64,000 bases of DNA from Parascardovia denticolens DSM 10105 = JCM 12538. GTDB taxonomy: Bacteria; Actinomycetota; Actinomycetes; Actinomycetales; Bifidobacteriaceae. Location of the stretch: contig NZ_AP012333.1 of the NCBI RefSeq assembly GCF_001042675.1, forward strand, positions 248,001 through 312,000, given 5' to 3'. The notes under the pieces are model-generated. The model was not told the origin of the DNA. It saw only the letters and a program-made list of their open reading frames with translations, and did no database searches. Each line of letters begins with the position of its first letter. The first letter of the stretch is position 1. A program made the position numbers and the translations under genes. Positions 59,962 to 64,000 of the stretch are shown in pieces.

Positions 59962-61293
59962 GTGAACGCTGTCAAGCCAGAGGAAGACGTTTTGCGAGTC
60001 CAAGGCGGAAAGCCTCTCAACGGTACGATCAAGGTGCGGGGCGCCAAGAACCTGGTCAGCAAGGCCATGGTGGCCGCGCTGCTGGCGCCGGGGACTTCCG
60101 TTTTGAAAAACGTCCCTGAAATCCGCGACGTGCAAGTGGTCTCCGACCTCCTGCGCCTGCACGGGGTCTCAGTGGATGTGAACGGGGAGACCGGGGTGGT
60201 CACCATCGACGCCAAACATGTGGAGATGCCGGCCGTCTCCGATGTGGAGACCCTGTCCGGAGCCTCCCGCATCCCCATCCTTTTCTCCGGCCCCCTCCTG
60301 CATCGTCTGGGAGAGGCCTTCATCCCGACTTTGGGCGGCTGCCGCATCGGGGACAGGCCCATCGACTTCCATTTGGAGACCCTGCGCAAGCTGGGCGCGG
60401 ACGTGGATAAAGAGCACGAAGACGGCATCCACATCACCGCCCCCAACGGCCTTCACGGGGCCAAGATCCACCTGCCTTATCCGTCCGTCGGAGCCACCGA
60501 GCAAACCGTCCTGGCCGCCGTCCTGGCCGATGGGAAGACCGAGCTGTCCGGGGCCGCCGTGGAGCCGGAAATCATGGATCTGATCGCCATCCTGCAGAAG
60601 ATGGGGGCCATCATCTCCGTGGACGTGGACCGGACCATCCGCATCGAAGGGGTCAAAGAGCTCAAGGGCTACACCCACACCGCCTTGACCGACCGCATCG
60701 AGGTCGCCTCCTGGGCCTCCGCCGCCTTGGCCACCCGCGGCGACGTCTTCATCAAGGGGGCCACCCAGCCTGAGATGATGACCTTCCTGAACGTTTACCG
60801 GAAGGTGGGCGGGGCCTTCGACGTGACCGACGAGGGCATCCACTTCTGGCATCCGGGCGGGGACCTGCATCCCGTTGCCATCGAGACCGACGTCCACCCC
60901 GGCTTCATGACCGACTGGCAGCAGCCTCTGGTGGTCGCCCTGACCCAGGCCAACGGGCTGAGCATCGTCCACGAGACCGTCTACGAGAACCGGTTCGGTT
61001 TCACCAAGCCCTTGGTCCAGATGGGGGCCACCATCCAGCTTTACAAGGAATGCCTGGGCTCTCTGCCCTGCCGTTTCAAACAGCGCAATTTCGAGCATTC
61101 GGCCGTCATTTTCGGGCCCACTCCTTTGACCGGGCAAGACATTGACGTGCCGGACCTGCGAGGCGGTTTCTCCCACCTGATCGCGGCCTTGGCCGCCCAA
61201 GGGACCTCGCAGGTGCGGGGAATCTCCCTGATCGACCGCGGCTATGCTGATTTCCGCGGCAAGCTTGCCGCGCTCGGCGCCGATATCGACTAA
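59962..61293 (+). CDS. murA: UDP-N-acetylglucosamine 1-carboxyvinyltransferase
   Basis: 443 residues from a GTG; AAGGAG five bases upstream. First committed step of peptidoglycan synthesis: adds enolpyruvate to UDP-GlcNAc. KVRGAKNLVSKAMVAAL carries the substrate-binding Lys; LGGCRIGDRPIDFHLETL carries the active-site Cys127, the residue attacked by fosfomycin (mycobacteria have Asp there). The C-terminal DLRGGFSHLIAALAA is typical. First of the murA-plsC-gpsA-ddl series. Confidence 0.97.
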   Translation: MNAVKPEEDVLRVQGGKPLNGTIKVRGAKNLVSKAMVAALLAPGTSVLKNVPEIRDVQVVSDLLRLHGVSVDVNGETGVVTIDAKHVEMPAVSDVETLSGASRIPILFSGPLLHRLGEAFIPTLGGCRIGDRPIDFHLETLRKLGADVDKEHEDGIHITAPNGLHGAKIHLPYPSVGATEQTVLAAVLADGKTELSGAAVEPEIMDLIAILQKMGAIISVDVDRTIRIEGVKELKGYTHTALTDRIEVASWASAALATRGDVFIKGATQPEMMTFLNVYRKVGGAFDVTDEGIHFWHPGGDLHPVAIETDVHPGFMTDWQQPLVVALTQANGLSIVHETVYENRFGFTKPLVQMGATIQLYKECLGSLPCRFKQRNFEHSAVIFGPTPLTGQDIDVPDLRGGFSHLIAALAAQGTSQVRGISLIDRGYADFRGKLAALGADID

Positions 61294-61323
61294 GGGATCT
61301 CTTCGACTCGAAGATCTCGTCCG

Positions 61324-61352
61324 TTGGGGATTTCCGCTGATCCGGGCACAAT
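61324..61352 (+). promoter_or_regulatory. Promoter of plsC
   Basis: TTGGGG (61324-61329), 17 bases, CACAAT (61347-61352), then seven bases to the ATG at 61360. This gives a leaderless start. Confidence 0.45.
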
Positions 61353-61359
61353 AGGGGGT

Positions 61360-62301
61360 ATGTCTTCTCCTGGAAAAGTTTCATCCCGTAAAAGCGTGCC
61401 CGCCTTGTCCGACGCCCAAGTGGCCCGGTTGGGCCGGCGTCATCATCTGGTGGATTCCACCCGTCCTTTGCCGACGGGCCCGCGGAAGGTGAACGAGGCG
61501 GAGATCCAGGACCAGAACCCTAAGGCGACCATGCGGCTTCTGAACGCGGTCGCGGCCGTCATAAGGCAGCGGATGAAGGTGAAATCCTGGGGCCTGGAGC
61601 GGGTTCCCGAAGAGGGGGTCTTCATCACCGCCGCCACCCACGTGACCCAGTTCGACGTCTTCGTCCCCATGGCCGGCATCTTCTATCAGGGCCGTCGTCC
61701 CCGGTACATGGCGAAAGCCGAGTTGTCCAGCCTGCCCATCCTGGGCCGCTGGTTCCGGCTGGTGGGCATGCAGTCCGTCCACCGGCGCAAGGGCAAAGCC
61801 AGGGCGATCGAAGAGGAATCCATCCGGATCCTCACTTCCGGCCGGCCTTTGACCATCTGGCCGGAGGGGACGCTGACCAGGGATCCCCAAAAGTGGCCGA
61901 TGACTCTGAAACCGGGCATGGCCTACATCGCTTTGGAAACCTCCCGCAGGCTGGGCCATGAGGTCCCCCTTTATTGCGCCGTGACCTGGGGGGCCGCCAG
62001 CATCAATCATTTCTGGCCCTGGCCCCGCAAAAACGTGGTCTTTTGCTTCGATAGCCGTCTTCCTTATGACGACCTTCTGACCGATATGGATTCCTGGGGG
62101 CAGGAGCCGCCGAAGGAGGCCGTCCGGGAATTGACCAACCGGGTCCGTCAGCGGATGGAGAACGTCATGGCCGAGATCCGCGGGGAGGAGCCCCCGGTCG
62201 AAGGCATGTGGAATTACCGAACCATGTCCCGCGAACCCCGTCCCAGCTTGACCCGGGACGTCTCTCTGACCACCTTGCCGGATGATGGGAGCCGGCCCTG
62301 A
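61360..62301 (+). CDS. plsC: 1-acyl-glycerol-3-phosphate acyltransferase
   Basis: 313 residues. Acyltransferase motifs: THVTQFDVF (H-x4-D), the KAELSSLPILGRWFRLVG segment and WPEGTLTRDP (EGT motif). It makes phosphatidic acid from lysophosphatidic acid, working with GpsA encoded next. About 65 polar residues precede the domain. GGGGG touches the ATG, too close for a ribosome binding site, so a leaderless start is likely. Confidence 0.92.
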   Translation: MSSPGKVSSRKSVPALSDAQVARLGRRHHLVDSTRPLPTGPRKVNEAEIQDQNPKATMRLLNAVAAVIRQRMKVKSWGLERVPEEGVFITAATHVTQFDVFVPMAGIFYQGRRPRYMAKAELSSLPILGRWFRLVGMQSVHRRKGKARAIEEESIRILTSGRPLTIWPEGTLTRDPQKWPMTLKPGMAYIALETSRRLGHEVPLYCAVTWGAASINHFWPWPRKNVVFCFDSRLPYDDLLTDMDSWGQEPPKEAVRELTNRVRQRMENVMAEIRGEEPPVEGMWNYRTMSREPRPSLTRDVSLTTLPDDGSRP

Positions 62302-62406
62302 AAAGCGGATATGGTGAATTCACAGGGGGCTTGCCAGCCTGTTTCCAATAAGGCCGGTAAAATATAGGGGTAAGAAAAATCCTCCGCAAGGCTGAAGGGA
62401 TATGAA

Positions 62407-63405
62407 ATGGCAAATGTAACGGTTCTAGGCGCTGGAGCCTGGGGAACTGCTTTTGGACAGGTTTTGGCCGATGCAGGCAACAAGGTGACCATGTGGGCCA
62501 TCGAGCCGGAAATCGTGGACGCGATCAACACGCTCCACCAGAATCCCGTCCGTCTGCCCATCGTGGAGAAACTTCCCGAGAACATGACGGCCACCGGGGA
62601 CAGGCGTAAGGCCGTGGCCGAGGTCGACGTCATCATCGTCACCATCGCCGCCCAGTTCGCCCGTCAGGCCTTGGAGGAGTTCAAAGGCCTGATTCCTGAC
62701 CAGGCCGTTGTGGTCTCCCTGATGAAGGGGATCGAACGGTCCACGGACAAACGCATGGATCAGGTGGTCATGGAGGCCCTGGACCTTCCGGCCGACCGCT
62801 TCGCCTGCCTGTCCGGCCCGAACTTGAGCAAGGAAATCGCCCTGAAGCAGCCGGCGGCGGCCGTGGTCGCCTCCAGCAAGGAGGAGGTGGCCACCCGCGT
62901 GGCGGCGATCGTCTCCACCGAATATTTCAAGATCCTGACTTCAAACGACGTGATCGGCGTGGAGATGTGCGGATCCCTGAAGAACGTGGTGGCTTTGGCC
63001 GTGGGCATGTCCCGCGGGGCCGGCTACGGCGAGAACACCGCCGCCATGATCGAGACCAGGGGTATGGCCGAGCTGACCGCCTTGGGCGTGGCCGCCGGGG
63101 CCAAGGCCCAGACTTTCTTCGGCCTGGCCGGGGTGGGCGACCTCATCGCCACCTGCGGTTCTCCTTTGAGCCGGAACTATACTTTCGGCGCCAACCTTGG
63201 CAAAGGCATGAGCGTGGACGAGGCCACCAAAGTGAGCAATGGGGTGGCCGAAGGCGTCCCCACCACGGCCGCCGTGGTCGCTCTGGGCAAGAAGTACGGG
63301 GTGGAGACCCCCCTGGCTTCGGCCATGCTTCGCGTCCTGAACGAAGGCATCTCCTGCGATCAGATGTTGGGCGAGATCTTCGCCGAGGGCATCGTCGCGG
63401 AGTAA
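62407..63405 (+). CDS. gpsA: Glycerol-3-phosphate dehydrogenase [NAD(P)+]
   Basis: 332 residues, normal length. NVTVLGAGAWGTAFGQVLAD (NAD binding), SGPNLSKEIALKQPAA, the catalytic-Lys region CGSLKNVVALAVGMSRGAGYG and GLAGVGDLIATCGSPLSRNY. It reduces dihydroxyacetone phosphate to glycerol-3-phosphate for phospholipid synthesis. GAAGGGA precedes the ATG. 105 bases after plsC. Confidence 0.97.
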   Translation: MANVTVLGAGAWGTAFGQVLADAGNKVTMWAIEPEIVDAINTLHQNPVRLPIVEKLPENMTATGDRRKAVAEVDVIIVTIAAQFARQALEEFKGLIPDQAVVVSLMKGIERSTDKRMDQVVMEALDLPADRFACLSGPNLSKEIALKQPAAAVVASSKEEVATRVAAIVSTEYFKILTSNDVIGVEMCGSLKNVVALAVGMSRGAGYGENTAAMIETRGMAELTALGVAAGAKAQTFFGLAGVGDLIATCGSPLSRNYTFGANLGKGMSVDEATKVSNGVAEGVPTTAAVVALGKKYGVETPLASAMLRVLNEGISCDQMLGEIFAEGIVAE

Positions 63406-63531
63406 GGCAATAGCGAAATAACGGAGCAGCGAAATCGCGGAACAGCGAAGTACGGGATACGGAGTGGTGGAATAGGCGGGAATTCCCCGATCGATCACTC
63501 TGACAATCATCCAAATTCAATAGGTCATCTC

Positions 63532-64000
63532 ATGGAAAAGAGCGACATGGCTGAATCACGACCAGCAGAAAACACCAACAAGAGCGCCGAGACCCCATCC
63601 GCCTCAGGGCGGAAGAGAATCGTCGTCCTCTACGGGGGCCGGGCGGACGAGCACCCCATCTCCTGCATCTCCGCCGGGTCGGTCCTGCGTGAGTGGGACC
63701 AGGAGAAGTTCGAGGCCGTCCCCATCGGCATCACCAAGGAGGGGGTCTGGATCGTCGACGGGGTGGACCCCCGTCAGTGGGAGCTTGGCGCTCAGCTGCC
63801 GGAAGTGAAAGAGGTCCCTGGCTCCCGCCGGGTGGTCCTGGACGTGTCCGCCGGAGGGAATGGTTTCCTGGCCCGCGATGGGCGGACCGGAGCCGTGGAA
63901 TCCCTTGGCCATGTGGACGCCGTTTTCCCCGTCCTTCATGGCCCTTATGGCGAAGACGGGACCATCCAAGGCCTGTTGGAGATGATGGGCCTGCCTTATG
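63532..64000 (+). CDS. ddl: D-alanine--D-alanine ligase (cut by window end)
   Basis: The first 156 residues are in the window and the frame is open to its end. [21 protein letters not shown] and [19 protein letters not shown] are the N-terminal Ddl signatures (GGRSxEHxxS type and LHGxxGEDG). It joins two D-Ala for peptidoglycan. Start is ATG 63532 or ATG 63547; neither has a strong ribosome binding site. About 27 polar residues precede the conserved part. Confidence 0.93.
   Translation, partial: MEKSDMAESRPAENTNKSAETPSASGRKRIVVLYGGRADEHPISCISAGSVLREWDQEKFEAVPIGITKEGVWIVDGVDPRQWELGAQLPEVKEVPGSRRVVLDVSAGGNGFLARDGRTGAVESLGHVDAVFPVLHGPYGEDGTIQGLLEMMGLPY

Overview
The window is chromosomal DNA from a high-GC Gram-positive bacterium, most likely a member of the Bifidobacteriaceae. 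Supporting evidence: the actinobacterial order gltX - tRNA-Glu - tRNA-Gln - IclR regulator - murA - plsC - gpsA - ddl; a Rho factor with a very long Asp/Arg-rich insertion; three DUF805 membrane proteins; the rpsF-ssb-rpsR-rplI block; and many genes that appear to be transcribed without a leader. No phage, transposase, rRNA or CRISPR array is visible.

Layout. 1-9.9 kb is a cell-surface polysaccharide locus, mostly on the minus strand: Wzx-type flippase, Wzy-type polymerase, two family 2 glycosyltransferases, an IspD/TarI-like cytidylyltransferase with a partner SDR enzyme, and a LicD phosphotransferase. Part of it is AT-rich and looks acquired, and it includes a plus-strand gene for a membrane-anchored legume-type lectin. 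10.2-12.5 kb has a membrane acyltransferase and an Abi_2/AbiF-type HEPN defence gene with a structured RNA-like leader. 12.6-26.9 kb is mainly housekeeping: manC, pgi, a DUF4232 lipoprotein, rho, valS, a membrane-anchored peptide-binding protein, nth and a membrane protein. 27-34.6 kb is a sugar-use locus (LacI regulator, binding protein, two permeases, GH31 glycosidase; no ATPase). 34.8-38.5 kb encodes a heterodimeric ABC exporter. 38.5-46.3 kb is a looser region with repeats, a DUF805 protein, tRNA-Ser, a DUF559 protein, glf, rmlB and a secreted lysozyme-like protein. 46.5-48.5 kb is rpsF-ssb-rpsR-rplI. 48.7-54.7 kb carries gtrA, a MIF-like tautomerase, a histidine phosphatase, a hypothetical protein, an orphan permease and two more DUF805 proteins. 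54.9-64 kb is gltX, two tRNAs, a metallophosphoesterase, the IclR regulator, murA, plsC, gpsA and the start of ddl.

How the genes fit together. Much of the window serves the envelope: activated sugars (manC, pgi, glf, rmlB), polyol-phosphate decoration (IspD-like/SDR/LicD), assembly and export (Wzx, Wzy, GtrA), peptidoglycan (murA, ddl) and phospholipid (gpsA, plsC).

The most unusual observations are: (i) four copies of an exactly 74-bp imperfect palindrome, two of them in opposite orientation on either side of glf; (ii) a double-stem structure directly upstream of the AbiF-like gene that could be its partner RNA; (iii) the membrane-anchored lectin in the polysaccharide locus; (iv) a recurring -10 box placed 6-8 nt before the start codon at about ten genes; and (v) low-complexity extensions on several housekeeping proteins (Rho, Nth, ValS, GltX, IclR). 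All calls come from reading the sequence by eye; no database search was run.
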